Assembly: GCA_022493055.1 (NCBI GenBank)
Contig: CP092781.1
Span: 1,550,001 to 1,614,000 of the forward strand
Direction: 5' to 3'
DNA from: Staphylococcus roterodami
GTDB taxonomy: Bacteria; Bacillota; Bacilli; Staphylococcales; Staphylococcaceae
Length of the DNA: 64,000 nucleotides
The first letter of the stretch is position 1. Each line of letters opens with the position of its first letter. Below the pieces are notes generated by a model. That model was not told where the DNA came from and did no database searches. It was given only the letters and a program-made list of their open reading frames with translations. Of the stretch, positions 41,673 through 52,646 are shown piece by piece. The translations under genes and the position numbers were made by a program.

Positions 41673-42647
41673 TTATAGAGATAAAATGAATAATTCTAAA
41701 ATTAAATGTTTATCCATATAAGATGACTTTAATTTGTAATCAGTTTCTGCACAAGCATCCATTATATTTAACAATTCATCAAGTCTGTAATGTCTTACTT
41801 GACCTAAAGCTAATTTGACCCTATATGGATGAACACCTATCGTTTTAGCAATTTGTTGACCGCTATATCCTTTTTGACTTAAAATCTTACATTGATAAAA
41901 CAAACGATAGTTACTTGTAATTAATGCAAGTAACTTTATAGGCTCTTCTTTCATAGTAATTAAATCTTTAACTAGAAGAATCGCTTGTTCCTTTTTTCTT
42001 TTCTGTATGTATTCTGTAAGCAAGAATACATTCTGCTCTAAACTTCTGTTAATAATTTGATTAACATCTTGCTTATTAATTGTTGGTCTGTCACCTAAAA
42101 ATAAAATTAATTTTTCTAATTCTTGAGAAACAATATTAAAGTTGATACCTGTCAATTCAATAAATAAATCTAACGCATCACGCTTTATATCTTTAAAATT
42201 TTCATTTAGTTTCCTTTGAATCCATTTTTTAATATCTTCTTCAGACATTTGTTCGATTTTCTTTAACTTAGCGTGTTTTTTTAATGTTTTTGTTAATTTC
42301 TTTCTCTCATCAAGTTTGTTTTGATATACCTCAAAAACTATTAAATTTTCACCATCGTATTTTTCAATAAACTCTATTAATTGATCTACATTATGCGTCA
42401 TATCTTTCGGTGATTTTTCACCAGTAAATAAAAATGCATTTTTAACCAATATTGCTTTTTTTTCTGAAAAGAAAGGCAATGTTAATGTTTCTTCTACAAT
42501 TGGTGCAATCTCTGTTTCATATAAATTGAATTTCACAAAGTTAAAATCATCTCTATCATCTTTTAAAAATTGCGAAATAATTTCTTTACTTTGCTTTTCA
42601 ACCAATTCAGGTACATCTCCATAAATAGCTACAATATTGTCGCTCAT
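41673..42647 (-). CDS. holA: DNA polymerase III delta subunit
   Basis: Clamp-loader subunit that opens the beta clamp. The 324 residues show the HolA pattern: N-terminal AAA-like domain without a functional P-loop (IVAIYGDVPELVEKQ), lid domain, and collar domain (about 210-324). Gene order comEC-holA-rpsT(opposite) is conserved. It ends at the bidirectional terminator and lies about 80 bases downstream of the comEC stop. Confidence 0.93.
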   Translation of the reverse strand: MSDNIVAIYGDVPELVEKQSKEIISQFLKDDRDDFNFVKFNLYETEIAPIVEETLTLPFFSEKKAILVKNAFLFTGEKSPKDMTHNVDQLIEFIEKYDGENLIVFEVYQNKLDERKKLTKTLKKHAKLKKIEQMSEEDIKKWIQRKLNENFKDIKRDALDLFIELTGINFNIVSQELEKLILFLGDRPTINKQDVNQIINRSLEQNVFLLTEYIQKRKKEQAILLVKDLITMKEEPIKLLALITSNYRLFYQCKILSQKGYSGQQIAKTIGVHPYRVKLALGQVRHYRLDELLNIMDACAETDYKLKSSYMDKHLILELFILSL

Positions 42648-42727
42648 TCATTACACCCTTTCATACGTTTAACACATCAATAGATTATATCATGTTTTAA
42701 CGATTAAACACTAATCACTTATTTTAC

Positions 42728-44905
42728 TCAATTTAACGTAACTTTTAAATTTTCATCTAAATCAATTGTTACTTGTCCATTATATTGAGAATCATAAATT
42801 TGACTATGAAAACTTTTCAATCTATTTATTACCTCTTTATTAGGTAGACGGTATATGTTGTTTTTTCCAGATGAAATTAAGCTAATATTTGGTTGTACGG
42901 CTTCAATAAATTGTGCTGAACTGCTAGTTTTACTTCCATGATGTCCTACTTTAAGAATATCAACTTTTGGTAGGTGATATTTCTTCAGCAATATCTCTTC
43001 ATTATTCTTTGTTGCATCTCCCATTAATAATACTTTTTTATTATGATAATTAATTAAAGTAACGATTGAATATTCATTTTTGTCTTGGCTACCCTGAATA
43101 TAGCTATTTAAAAAAGTAAAATCACTTTCTCCTATTCTAAAATTTCCTACTTGTCTTACATCTAAGAGTTTAACATTATATCTTTTAGATAAATTAGATA
43201 AAGATAACAACATTTTATCGTTATAGCTACTACTATAAATCACTAAATATTTTATTTTTAGGTGACTCATAATATATTCTACTTCACCAATATGATCATT
43301 ATGAGGATGGGTTAATATCAAATATTCTAATTTATTAATTCCTCTTTCATTTAAAGTAGGTAAAATATGATATTTGGAAATCGAAAAGTTATTCTGAGCA
43401 TTATCAGTTATCACTTTACCTCCAGTATCAATTAACACATTTTGATTATTTCCCGCTTCATATAAAATACTATCTCCTTGTCCTACATTTAACATCGTTA
43501 TTCTATGATGTTGATTTGTTGGAAATGCGAATAATAACAAAAATAAAACTATAGTATAGATGAAAGTTAATTTGAATTTCCTATTAGCTATTAACCACAA
43601 AATATAAAAAATGCAGATTATTAGTACAACAAGTGTCCACGTATTTATTTGAGGAATTAAAAAATTCGTATGATTTATTTTAGAAAATAAATATAATAAC
43701 CAATTGTGAAAATCGAAGCTAAGATTAATTAAATAATTCAAGGGAGTTAATTCAATAGTAAAATGGCTGACGATAAAGAAGATAATCGATAGAGGAAATA
43801 ATATCATTGAATAGTATGGAACAAAAATAAGATTTGTTACAAATCCTATCCATTATAATTGATGGAAGTAAGGTATCGATATTATAAAAGAAGCTAATTG
43901 TGCAACAAAAGTAATGACCAATAATGACTGTATTTTCGATAATCTCTGTATAAAAGGTAATAATAAAATGATACAAAATGAAATAATAAATGAAAATTGA
44001 AATCCAATATCGAAAATTATTTGAGGATTCGAAATAAACATAATAGTAAAAGCTGTTGATAATAAATTTATACCATTAAATCTAATTTGACTAGGTATTA
44101 TTAAAATAATACATGTCATAATAATAGCTCTAACTGCACTCGGTGCGTAATTTGTATACTCTGCAAACAAAACCAGTATAAAAACAGTAAAAGTTTTAAT
44201 GACTATTATGGGTATGTTTAGACGGATTAATGGTTGATAAATTAAAAAGACGATTGCAGCAATATGCGAACCACTAACCGCAAGTAAATGATATATACCT
44301 AAATTTTTAACTTGATCTAAATATTTCTCACTGATTAGTTTTGAATCACCAGTAATCAAAGCAATCACTTGATTCGGATAATTTATGTTTGAATTGTGTA
44401 TTCGATTTATAATAAATCGCTTGTGGTTTTCTATCAAATTATTATTATCCACTTTATAACAACTTTGCTTATTTATATTAAGTAGTTTAATAGAAATATA
44501 TTTATTGTCGTTAATTTGAAATTTCCCTTTTACAATACAATTATAGTTTTCAATATTAGATACAACTTCGGTCTTATTGCCTGATAAATAGAACGGGTAT
44601 GTCTCATTATTTAACTTTAACAACCCTTTGAAACTATTATGGCTTTGTCGCTCAATAGTTGTGATAACGACGCGCATGTTAATTTGTGGATTCGATTCGA
44701 TAGATTTCAAATGATTTGATAAATGAAGCTGAGAAATATTTAAATACCATGAGGAGATAATAATTAGTAAGAGGTAAGCAGGAGCAAATGTAATTTTATT
44801 TTTTCGAAAAACAATTAATAATAATAAAATAAAAAGGAATATAGAGAGCACTTTGTTGGTTGTCCAAAGCACTCCTACTATTATTGATAAAGCAATATAA
44901 AACAA
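42728..44905 (-). pseudogene. comEC: ComEC/Rec2 DNA-uptake channel, interrupted by an in-frame TAA
   Basis: ComEC carries transforming DNA across the membrane. The reading frame is continuous for 726 codons except for one TAA at 43853-43855 (codon 351). Upstream codons give the N-terminal OB and competence domains with helices and ending SIPYFHQL; downstream the same frame continues WIGFVTNLIFVPYYS and then the MBL-like C-terminal domain (THPHNDHIGEVE, KVGHHGSKTSSS). Homologues usually have Ser here, so TCA to TAA is the simplest change. There is no frameshift. A restart at the ATG (43807) has no convincing RBS. Function is probably lost unless the stop is read through. Confidence 0.88.
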
Positions 44906-44909
44906 TGAA

Positions 44910-45371
44910 TTAACCTTTAGTCAAATATTTAGCAACATATTCTGGTGAAAATGGAATCTTTTTGAATTCGATACCAGATTGTTTTAATAATTTAGTTGCA
45001 TATTCATGATTATGATAATCTTCAGCATAATATATGCGTTTAATTCCTGCTTGAATTATCGACTTTGTACAATTTAAGCATGGAAAATGCGTAACATAAA
45101 TGGTAGCACCTTCTGTTGACACACCTTGTTTAGCACACTGTAATAAAGCATTCATTTCAGCATGTATCGTTCTAATACAATGCCCATCTTCAATTAAACA
45201 CCCTTCATCAATACAATGTACTTCACCGGCTACAGAGCCATTATATCCACCAGCTATAATACGATTATCTTTAACTATTGTTGCGCCTACAGATAATCTT
45301 TGACAAGTTGATCGCAATGCCAACAAATGACTTTGTGCCATAAAATATTCTTCCCACTTGATTCTTTCCAA
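44910..45371 (-). CDS. comEB: ComEB, dCMP deaminase family
   Basis: Zinc-dependent dCMP deaminase-like protein of the comE operon; it yields dUMP, and its link to competence is positional. The 153 residues carry zinc/catalytic motifs HAEMNAL (about 72-78) and PCLNC (about 99-103). The frame reaches a GTG at 45380, but AAGGTG six bases before the TTG at 45371 (MERIKWEEYFM) makes the TTG the better start. Lies between comEA and comEC as in Bacillus. Confidence 0.93.
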   Translation of the reverse strand: MERIKWEEYFMAQSHLLALRSTCQRLSVGATIVKDNRIIAGGYNGSVAGEVHCIDEGCLIEDGHCIRTIHAEMNALLQCAKQGVSTEGATIYVTHFPCLNCTKSIIQAGIKRIYYAEDYHNHEYATKLLKQSGIEFKKIPFSPEYVAKYLTKG

Positions 45372-45462
45372 GATGTTCACCTTCCATACTTAAAATTTAG
45401 TTACTTTTTCTATTAATATAAGATTAATCACTAAAAATAAAATTTGCAATCAAAATAATCTA

Positions 45463-46143
45463 TTATATTGTAAAGTATGATTTCAGTTTTTCGAAAGTCT
45501 TACTGCCGAAACCTTTTACTTTCTTCAACTCTTCAATATCTTGAAATGCACCTTGCTGATTACGATGCTCTATAATAGAGTTCGCTTTAGTTTGACCCAC
45601 ACCTGGCACTGACATTAACTCTGAAGCGGAGGCTGTATTTAAATTCACTTTGACATTGGTATTTGATTGATTAACTTGTGATTTATTTGTTCCAAGCTGT
45701 GATTCAATATTTTTTTGACCTTTGCGTGGAATATAAATCATTTTTTGATCTGTTAATTTTTCGGATAAATTAATTTGACTTACATCTGCATCTTCTAACA
45801 ACTCTGCTTTATTTAGTAAATCAATCACTCTATCCGTAGGTGACATTTTATAAACATTCGGATGTTTAATAGCACCCTTTACATCTACATATATAGGACC
45901 TTTATTTTTAATGAGTTTGTCACTATCTTTATTTTGATCTTCAACTAATTTAGTGTTGTTATTATAAGTATTAAGCTGTTTAAATGATGCATCATTATTA
46001 TTAACTTTATTATTTTGTAACTGATGATCTTGTCGCCAGAAAATAAATCCTGCTAATAAAATAAATGACACTATAGCACTTATAATGTAGACCTTCCATT
46101 GATTAAAAAAATCTTTATATCGTAATAAAAATTGATACAACAA
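45463..46143 (-). CDS. comEA: ComEA, membrane DNA receptor for transformation
   Basis: Membrane-anchored DNA-binding protein that captures incoming DNA. About 226 residues: one N-terminal transmembrane helix (about 18-36), a linker, a SLBB-like domain (about 80-130; GPIYVDVKGAIKHPNVYKM) and C-terminal tandem helix-hairpin-helix DNA-binding motifs (VPGVGQTKANSI, VKGFGSKTFEKL). The frame opens at GTG 46149, but the SD GAGGAG ends at that base; TTG at 46143 or 46140 is likelier. First gene of comE; see promoter 46161-46188 and hairpin 46142-46184. Confidence 0.9.
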   Translation of the reverse strand: MLYQFLLRYKDFFNQWKVYIISAIVSFILLAGFIFWRQDHQLQNNKVNNNDASFKQLNTYNNNTKLVEDQNKDSDKLIKNKGPIYVDVKGAIKHPNVYKMSPTDRVIDLLNKAELLEDADVSQINLSEKLTDQKMIYIPRKGQKNIESQLGTNKSQVNQSNTNVKVNLNTASASELMSVPGVGQTKANSIIEHRNQQGAFQDIEELKKVKGFGSKTFEKLKSYFTI

Positions 46144-46184
46144 AACCACTCCTCAACTTTATACACGGCTGAGCAAGTGGTTTT
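46142..46184 (-). terminator. Hairpin ending the mtnN-yqeM operon and overlapping the comEA RBS
   Basis: AAAACCACT (from 46176-46184) pairs with AGTGGTTTT (from 46142-46150), extended by CTCA/TGAG across small bulges; loop about 14 bases; four T follow. The 3' arm includes GAGGAG, the comEA Shine-Dalgarno. It begins four bases after the yqeM stop. As a terminator it is weaker than the comG one. Confidence 0.65.
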
Positions 46185-46188
46185 ACTT
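46161..46188 (-). promoter_or_regulatory. Putative SigH-type promoter of comE
   Basis: Minus strand AAGTAAA (46182-46188), exactly 14 bases, CGTGTAT (46161-46167), matching the comG arrangement (GAGTAAT-N14-CGTGAAT). The start would lie near 46154, at the first base of the comEA Shine-Dalgarno. Confidence 0.58.
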
Positions 46189-46905
46189 TTATTTTTTGAC
46201 AATAAAAAATAATCTATCTGCATGTTCATTATGTTCATTTTCATCAAAGTCTGTAAAAGTTTTAATATGATTGAATCCAATTTCTGTCAACCATTTTAAA
46301 TAAGTTGCTTCTTCGAATGTCCTTTGGAAATGTGACTCGTCAAATCTAGAATATGTTTGGTCTTCATTTCGTATGAAAAATGACATATCGTGATACACAC
46401 TTAAAGGTAAATCACCTTGTATCGCATCCCATGCCAGAAAGATTCCGTCCCTATTATCAATATAACTTTGATTATTAAACAATGTCATCATTTTGTGTAC
46501 TGTATGTACATCAAACATAAATACTCCAGAATCATTCAAATGATTATATACATTTTTAAATGTCTCAATTACAGCATTCTCATCTTGCAAATAGTTTAGA
46601 GAGTCACAAAAAATTGTGATAACATCAAATTTTTGTTGCAAATCAAAAGAAGTCATGTCTCCTTCAATCCAATTAACACTTGTTGATTTTTGAGACGCAA
46701 CAGTTAACATATCTATGCTTAAATCCATGCCCGTCACTTGACCTAAATTTACTAATTGAACAGTCAAACTCCCTGTTCCACAACCAATGTCCAAAATATT
46801 TGATCCATTCTCGCAATTATTTGCAACAAGTTCATACCATTTCTCATAAGGTTGATCTTGTGTTAATTGATCATACACTAAACTCATTTCTGCATATTGT
46901 GACAT
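46189..46905 (-). CDS. Class I SAM-dependent methyltransferase (YqeM)
   Basis: SAM methyltransferase of unknown substrate. The 238 residues show motif I LDIGCGTGSLT (about 38-48), acidic motif II near MDLSIDML and FDVITIFCDSLNYL. Follows rsfS by two bases, at the end of the long mtnN-to-yqeM operon, an arrangement shared with Bacillus (yqeK-yqeL-yqeM). Its company of ribosome genes suggests an RNA or ribosomal substrate, but this is inference. Confidence 0.85.
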   Translation of the reverse strand: MSQYAEMSLVYDQLTQDQPYEKWYELVANNCENGSNILDIGCGTGSLTVQLVNLGQVTGMDLSIDMLTVASQKSTSVNWIEGDMTSFDLQQKFDVITIFCDSLNYLQDENAVIETFKNVYNHLNDSGVFMFDVHTVHKMMTLFNNQSYIDNRDGIFLAWDAIQGDLPLSVYHDMSFFIRNEDQTYSRFDESHFQRTFEEATYLKWLTEIGFNHIKTFTDFDENEHNEHADRLFFIVKK

Positions 46906-46907
46906 AA

Positions 46908-47261
46908 TTAATACGCAACCTGACCATAAGATTCTAATGGTGCATCTTGATATAATTTTTCAATATTATAATAATTTCTTTCATCTTTATGGAAAACATG
47001 AACTACTACATCCGCTAAATCAATTAAAATCCAGCGTGCTTCATTGTAACCTTCCATACGTTTTACTGCAACATTTTGTTCGTTAGCCGCTTCTTTAACA
47101 GCTCGAGCAATTGCTTGAACTTGGCGCTCATTATTTCCATGGGTTACAACAAAATAATCTGTCATATCACTAATGTTTTTCATCTCTAATGAAATAATAT
47201 CTTCGCCTTTTTTATTGTCAACTGCATTCACTGCAATTGTTAATAATTCTTGTGAATTCAT
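46908..47261 (-). CDS. rsfS: Ribosome silencing factor RsfS
   Basis: Binds L14 on the 50S subunit and blocks joining when nutrients run out. The 117 residues match the family through MSDYFVVTHGNNERQVQAIA-type sequence (about 31-51), MEGYNEARWILIDLADVVVHVF (about 74-95) and the C-terminal LYQDAP. Abuts yqeK. Confidence 0.95.
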   Translation of the reverse strand: MNSQELLTIAVNAVDNKKGEDIISLEMKNISDMTDYFVVTHGNNERQVQAIARAVKEAANEQNVAVKRMEGYNEARWILIDLADVVVHVFHKDERNYYNIEKLYQDAPLESYGQVAY

Positions 47262-48698
<1,437 letters not shown>

Positions 48699-48702
48699 AG
48701 TG

Positions 48703-49509
48703 TTATTCTCCTTTTAATTTTTCTAAAACTGCTAATTTCATACAGTTAATATCAGCTTCTTTACCTGTCCATATTTTAAAACTTTCAGCACCTTGATAAA
48801 CAAACATGTCTAATCCATTATAAATAGAATTTCCTTTTTGTTCTGCTTTTACTAAGATTGGTGTTTTATAAGGTATATAAACGATATCACTTACTAATGA
48901 ATTCTGAGAAAGATGCTTCAATTCGATAATACTTTCATTATTTTCTGCCATACCTGCTGGGGTAGTATTAATCACAATATCAAATTCGTCTAAATGCATT
49001 TCAGCATCGTTTAAAGTAATTTGATTCACATCTAAATTCCAAGATTCAAAACGAGACATTGTTCTATTCGCGACTGTCAATTTATGCTTTACAATTTTAG
49101 ATAATTCATAAGCGATGCCTTTACTTGCACCACCTGCACCCAAAATTAAAATATACGCATTCTCTAAGTCTGGATAAACTTGGTATAAACCTTTAACATA
49201 ACCAATACCATCTGTATTATACCCTATCCACTTACCTTCTTTTATCAAAACAGTATTTACAGCACCTGCATTAATTGCTTGTTCATCAATACTATCTAGA
49301 TATGGCATGATACGTTCTTTATGTGGAATTGTAACATTGAAGCCATTTAATTCTTTTTTAGAAATAATTTCTTTAATTAAATGAAAATCCTCAATAGGAA
49401 TATTTAGAGCATCATAAGTATAGTCTAACCCTAAAGTCTTAAAGTTTGCATTATGCATCGACGGTGATAAGGAATGCTCAATTGGACTACCGATAACTGC
49501 AAATTTCAT
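48703..49509 (-). CDS. aroE: Shikimate dehydrogenase
   Basis: NADP-dependent reduction of 3-dehydroshikimate in the aromatic pathway; the S. aureus MLST locus aroE. The 268 residues include the substrate region [12 protein letters not shown] (8-19), the catalytic Lys in VTIPHKE (about 59-65), the dinucleotide loop GAGGASKG (about 125-132) and NRT at the NADP-selective position. Preceded by yqeH. Confidence 0.96.
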   Translation of the reverse strand: MKFAVIGSPIEHSLSPSMHNANFKTLGLDYTYDALNIPIEDFHLIKEIISKKELNGFNVTIPHKERIMPYLDSIDEQAINAGAVNTVLIKEGKWIGYNTDGIGYVKGLYQVYPDLENAYILILGAGGASKGIAYELSKIVKHKLTVANRTMSRFESWNLDVNQITLNDAEMHLDEFDIVINTTPAGMAENNESIIELKHLSQNSLVSDIVYIPYKTPILVKAEQKGNSIYNGLDMFVYQGAESFKIWTGKEADINCMKLAVLEKLKGE

Positions 49510-49521
49510 TATTAAATCACC

Positions 49522-50622
49522 TTACAAAATAGAATTTCTTAATACTACATCGACATTTTTAGGAACACGAACAATAACTTTTGCTCCCGGTCCAATAGTT
49601 ATAAATCCAAGACCAGAAATCATCACATCTCGCTTTTCTTTACCAGTTTCAAGTCTAACAGCTTTAACTTCATTAAGGTCAAAATTTTGAGGATTACTTG
49701 GTGGCGTTAATAATTCACCTAATTGATTACGCCATAAATCATTTGCTTTTTCTGTTTTCGTTCGATGTATATTCAATTCATTTGAAAAGAAACAAACTAA
49801 TGGGCGCTTGCCACCTGATACATAATCAATTCTCGCTAATCCACCAAAGAATAATGTTTGTTCTTCATTTAACTGATAAACACGTTGCTTGATTTCTTTT
49901 TTAGGCATAATAATTTTCAATTCTTTTTCACTCACTAAATGAGTCATTTGATGGTCTTGGATAATTCCTGGTGTATCGAACATAAATGAAGTTTCGTCTA
50001 GAGGTATATCAATCATATCCAAAGTTGTTCCTGGGAATCTTGATGTTGTTACTACATCTTTCTCACCGACGCTTGCTTCAATTAATTTATTGATTAACGT
50101 TGATTTCCCTACATTTGTTGTTCCTACAATATAAACATCTTCATTTTCTCTTACTTTCGCAATTGAGCTTAATAAATCATCGATACCCCAGCCTTTTTCT
50201 GCTGAAATTAACACGACATCATCTGCTTCTAATCCATATTTTCTAGCAGTTCGTTTTAACCATTCTTTAACTCGACGCTTATTAATTTGCTTCGGTAATA
50301 AATCTAATTTATTTGCCGCTAAAATAATCTTTTTATTTCCGACAATGCGTTTGACTGCATTAATAAAAGACCCTTCAAAGTCAAATACATCAACAACATT
50401 AACGACAATACCTTTTTTATCCGCAAGACCTGATAATAATTTTAAAAAGTCTTCGCTTTCTAACCCTACATCTTGAACTTCATTATAATTTTTCAATCGG
50501 AAACAACGTCTACAAATCACGTCATCTCGGAACAGATTATGTTCTGGTACAAAACCAGGTTTATTTTTATCTTCAGATTGAAGTGGTGCACCACAACCGA
50601 TACATTTTAAAATATCTGACAA
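49522..50622 (-). CDS. yqeH: Ribosome biogenesis GTPase YqeH
   Basis: Circularly permuted GTPase needed for 30S assembly. The 366 residues start with a treble-clef zinc finger (CIGCG at 7-11, CRRCF at 37-41); the G motifs then come in permuted order: G4 NKLDLL (about 103-108), G1 GTTNVGKST (about 166-174) and G3 DTPGII (about 215-220), then a C-terminal RNA-binding region. Directly behind yqeG without spacing. Confidence 0.96.
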   Translation of the reverse strand: MSDILKCIGCGAPLQSEDKNKPGFVPEHNLFRDDVICRRCFRLKNYNEVQDVGLESEDFLKLLSGLADKKGIVVNVVDVFDFEGSFINAVKRIVGNKKIILAANKLDLLPKQINKRRVKEWLKRTARKYGLEADDVVLISAEKGWGIDDLLSSIAKVRENEDVYIVGTTNVGKSTLINKLIEASVGEKDVVTTSRFPGTTLDMIDIPLDETSFMFDTPGIIQDHQMTHLVSEKELKIIMPKKEIKQRVYQLNEEQTLFFGGLARIDYVSGGKRPLVCFFSNELNIHRTKTEKANDLWRNQLGELLTPPSNPQNFDLNEVKAVRLETGKEKRDVMISGLGFITIGPGAKVIVRVPKNVDVVLRNSIL

Positions 50623-51150
50623 TCAATTTTCCTCCCATGTGATATAACCTTTTTTACTAAAATGACGCAATAATCGTCTTTCGATCAACCTATTAAACTT
50701 AGTAATAAATCCATCAGTACGTTTTACTGGAACTACCATAATTGTATATAATCCTCGACGATTCCCACCAAATACATCTGTAAGCATTTGATCTCCAATG
50801 ACAACTGTTTCATCCGGCTTAATATTCATTTTAGTCATTGCTTTATCAAATGCTTTACCCATTGGTTTTCTTGCTCTAAATATAAAATCTATATCTAAGT
50901 GCTTACTAAAACTCGCAACACGTGATTCGTTGTTATTAGACACGATTGTAATAGTGATTCCTTTTTCATTAGCTTCTTTAAACCAAGCTTTAACACGTTC
51001 TGTAGGTTCTTTTACATCCCAACCTACTAATGTATTATCTAAATCTGTTATGATACCTTTCACACCTTTATCAACTAACTTATCTAAATCAATTTGAAAT
51101 ATAGACTGAACATATGAATTAGGCATAAAAAACTTGCGAACTAAACCCAT
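50623..51150 (-). CDS. yqeG: HAD-IIIA phosphatase YqeG
   Basis: HAD-family phosphatase of unknown substrate, always beside yqeH. The 175 residues have motif I DLDNTLVGWD (about 36-45), motif II VSNNN (about 75-79), Lys in RKPMGKAF and the late acidic motif IGDQMLTDVFGG (about 118-129). Directly abuts yqeH. Confidence 0.92.
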   Translation of the reverse strand: MGLVRKFFMPNSYVQSIFQIDLDKLVDKGVKGIITDLDNTLVGWDVKEPTERVKAWFKEANEKGITITIVSNNNESRVASFSKHLDIDFIFRARKPMGKAFDKAMTKMNIKPDETVVIGDQMLTDVFGGNRRGLYTIMVVPVKRTDGFITKFNRLIERRLLRHFSKKGYITWEEN

Positions 51151-51169
51151 TTAACTCACCTTTACCTTT

Positions 51170-51856
51170 TTATAATTGAGAAACTAATGCTTCAACTGTT
51201 TGACTAGATGATACTGCTGCTTTTTCTAAAAATGCTTCAAAACTAATTTCAGCTTCTCCATTTGCCAAGTCAGAAACAGCTCTCACAACAACAAACGGTA
51301 CTTTGAACTGATAACATGTTTGCGCAATTGCTGTTGCTTCCATTTCAACCGCCATAGCATTTGGAAATACTTTTTTAATCTTCTGACGTTGTTCTACACT
51401 ACCAATAAAGCTATCCCCACTCACTATCAAGCCTACTTTAGCTGATAATTGTTGTTGTTGTACAACTTGAGATACTTTTTCAATTAAAGATTTACTTGAT
51501 TCAAAAGTAGCTGGCATCTGTGGTATTTGACCAAATTCATAACCAAATGCTGTTGCATCTGCATCATGATATTTTAAATCATCACTAATAAGCACGTCAC
51601 CAACATTCAGACTTTCATCTAGTGCACCTGCCGAACCAGTATTAATAATAATATCAGGTTTGAATTTATTGATTAATAATGTTGTAGAAATTGCAGCATT
51701 AACCTTTCCAATTCCACTTTGGGTAATCACTACTTCTTTTTCTTGTAAAATGCCAGTATAAAATTTAACATGTGCAATTGAAATCCCGCTTAATTGTGTT
51801 AATTTATTTTTTAATATTGTAACTTCTTCTTCCATGGCACCAATTATACCAATCAT
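51170..51856 (-). CDS. mtnN: MTA/SAH nucleosidase
   Basis: Cleaves 5'-methylthioadenosine and S-adenosylhomocysteine, recycling SAM by-products and feeding AI-2 synthesis. The 228 residues have the catalytic acid Glu near [11 protein letters not shown] (2-12), GSAGAL (about 76-81), the substrate MEMEA-like [10 protein letters not shown] (about 171-180) and catalytic Asp in [10 protein letters not shown] (about 195-204). First gene of the operon that runs to yqeM; a Fur-like box lies upstream. Confidence 0.95.
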   Translation of the reverse strand: MIGIIGAMEEEVTILKNKLTQLSGISIAHVKFYTGILQEKEVVITQSGIGKVNAAISTTLLINKFKPDIIINTGSAGALDESLNVGDVLISDDLKYHDADATAFGYEFGQIPQMPATFESSKSLIEKVSQVVQQQQLSAKVGLIVSGDSFIGSVEQRQKIKKVFPNAMAVEMEATAIAQTCYQFKVPFVVVRAVSDLANGEAEISFEAFLEKAAVSSSQTVEALVSQL

Positions 51857-52161
51857 TTATGATTCACCTCATTTATAAAATCCTAGCATTTGTTATTTTA
51901 TCACATTTTAATCACTACCACGATAAGTATAATGATTTTCATCATAGTGCTAATATTTTGCATATTTAATTTTAATTTAATCTTCTATAAACTAACTACT
52001 TATGAAAAACTTTATTGTAGATTATTTTAGTGGTAATAATTTATTGCATTCATTTTACAAGACGAGAAAATATGATAATTTATAAAACAAAGAACACTTT
52101 ATTAATCAAGATGAAAATGATATGTTTAGGTAAATAATGATGAAAATACGAGGAAATTATA
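51857..52161. other. Divergent spacer between mtnN and a small membrane ORF
   Basis: Contains the mtnN leader with GAGGTGA, a promoter-like TTAGCA-N16-TATACT on the minus strand (about 51927-51954), a Fur-like box at 51928-51946, and AT-rich sequence without another supportable feature up to the plus-strand gene at 52162. Confidence 0.5.
51928..51946. promoter_or_regulatory. Fur-box-like 19-mer upstream of mtnN
   Basis: TATAATGATTTTCATCATA matches 15 of 19 positions of GATAATGATTATCATTATC by eye. It overlaps the spacer and -10 of a promoter candidate for mtnN (about 51927-51954). Confidence 0.4.
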
Positions 52162-52431
52162 ATGGCACAAAATAATCAAAACAGCTATGTAACAAAGATA
52201 GCCACTTGGGGTAGTTTTATCGCAATTGCTTCATTTATTACTTTATTTGCGAGTATTTTTTTGAAATTCACTTTTGGCTTTCAGTTTTTAACACTGGTAA
52301 TGAATATTTGTCGATATACTTTGATTTTAGGTTTTATAATGATGTCATTACCTGATGTTGTTGAGAAAAACATTAAGAAAATTTTATTCGATGCATTTAT
52401 TATTATCGTCTTTATTTTCTTTTTACTTTAG
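52162..52431 (+). CDS. Small uncharacterised membrane protein
   Basis: I do not recognise a family. The 89 residues have a polar N-terminus (MAQNNQNSYVTK) and three hydrophobic spans (about 13-34, 38-60, 70-89) with a short charged loop EKNIKK before the last. GAGGA lies seven bases before the ATG. Plus strand, isolated between mtnN and a 159-bp repeat; no terminator hairpin of its own is obvious unless the repeat supplies it. Confidence 0.7.
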   Translation: MAQNNQNSYVTKIATWGSFIAIASFITLFASIFLKFTFGFQFLTLVMNICRYTLILGFIMMSLPDVVEKNIKKILFDAFIIIVFIFFLL

Positions 52432-52487
52432 GAATGTGAATCATTGTTACAAATGTAATCATAACTATTTCATTAATTCTTATATCT

Positions 52488-52646
52488 GAGGTTGAGACAT
52501 AAAGTTTTTGTGCTCTGGGAAACCGATTAACGGCGTCCCAAAAGCAGGATTTTCGGCAGAAACTCTCACGATTCGACAAAATTTGGAAAACAATTTTGTT
52601 CATCGTTCTGTTCTGCTCAAATCCTAAACGCTTTTATCCCGACCTC
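52488..52646 (+). repeat. 159-bp intergenic repeat, copy A
   Basis: Nearly identical to the reverse complement of 60054-60212 (7 differences in 159 by eye). Ends are imperfect inverted repeats (GAGGTTGAGACA at one end; GAGGTCGGGATA on the opposite strand at the other). The interior forms a nested hairpin: GCAGAA/TTCTGC, ACGAT/ATCGT and CAAAATT/AATTTTG. Non-coding. I have no name for the family. Confidence 0.85.

Noticed and set aside
42728..43807. C-terminal half of comEC as an independent MBL hydrolase gene
   Set aside because: Same frame and continuous homology with the upstream part, and no convincing RBS before its ATG.
43752..43976. ORF spanning the comEC stop in another frame, as possible evidence of a frameshift
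   Set aside because: The homologous frame continues unchanged on both sides of the TAA; the other frame does not resemble ComEC.
52488..52646. Staphylococcal STAR element
   Set aside because: STAR elements carry a GC-rich TGTTGGGGCCC-type core, which is absent from both 159-bp copies.
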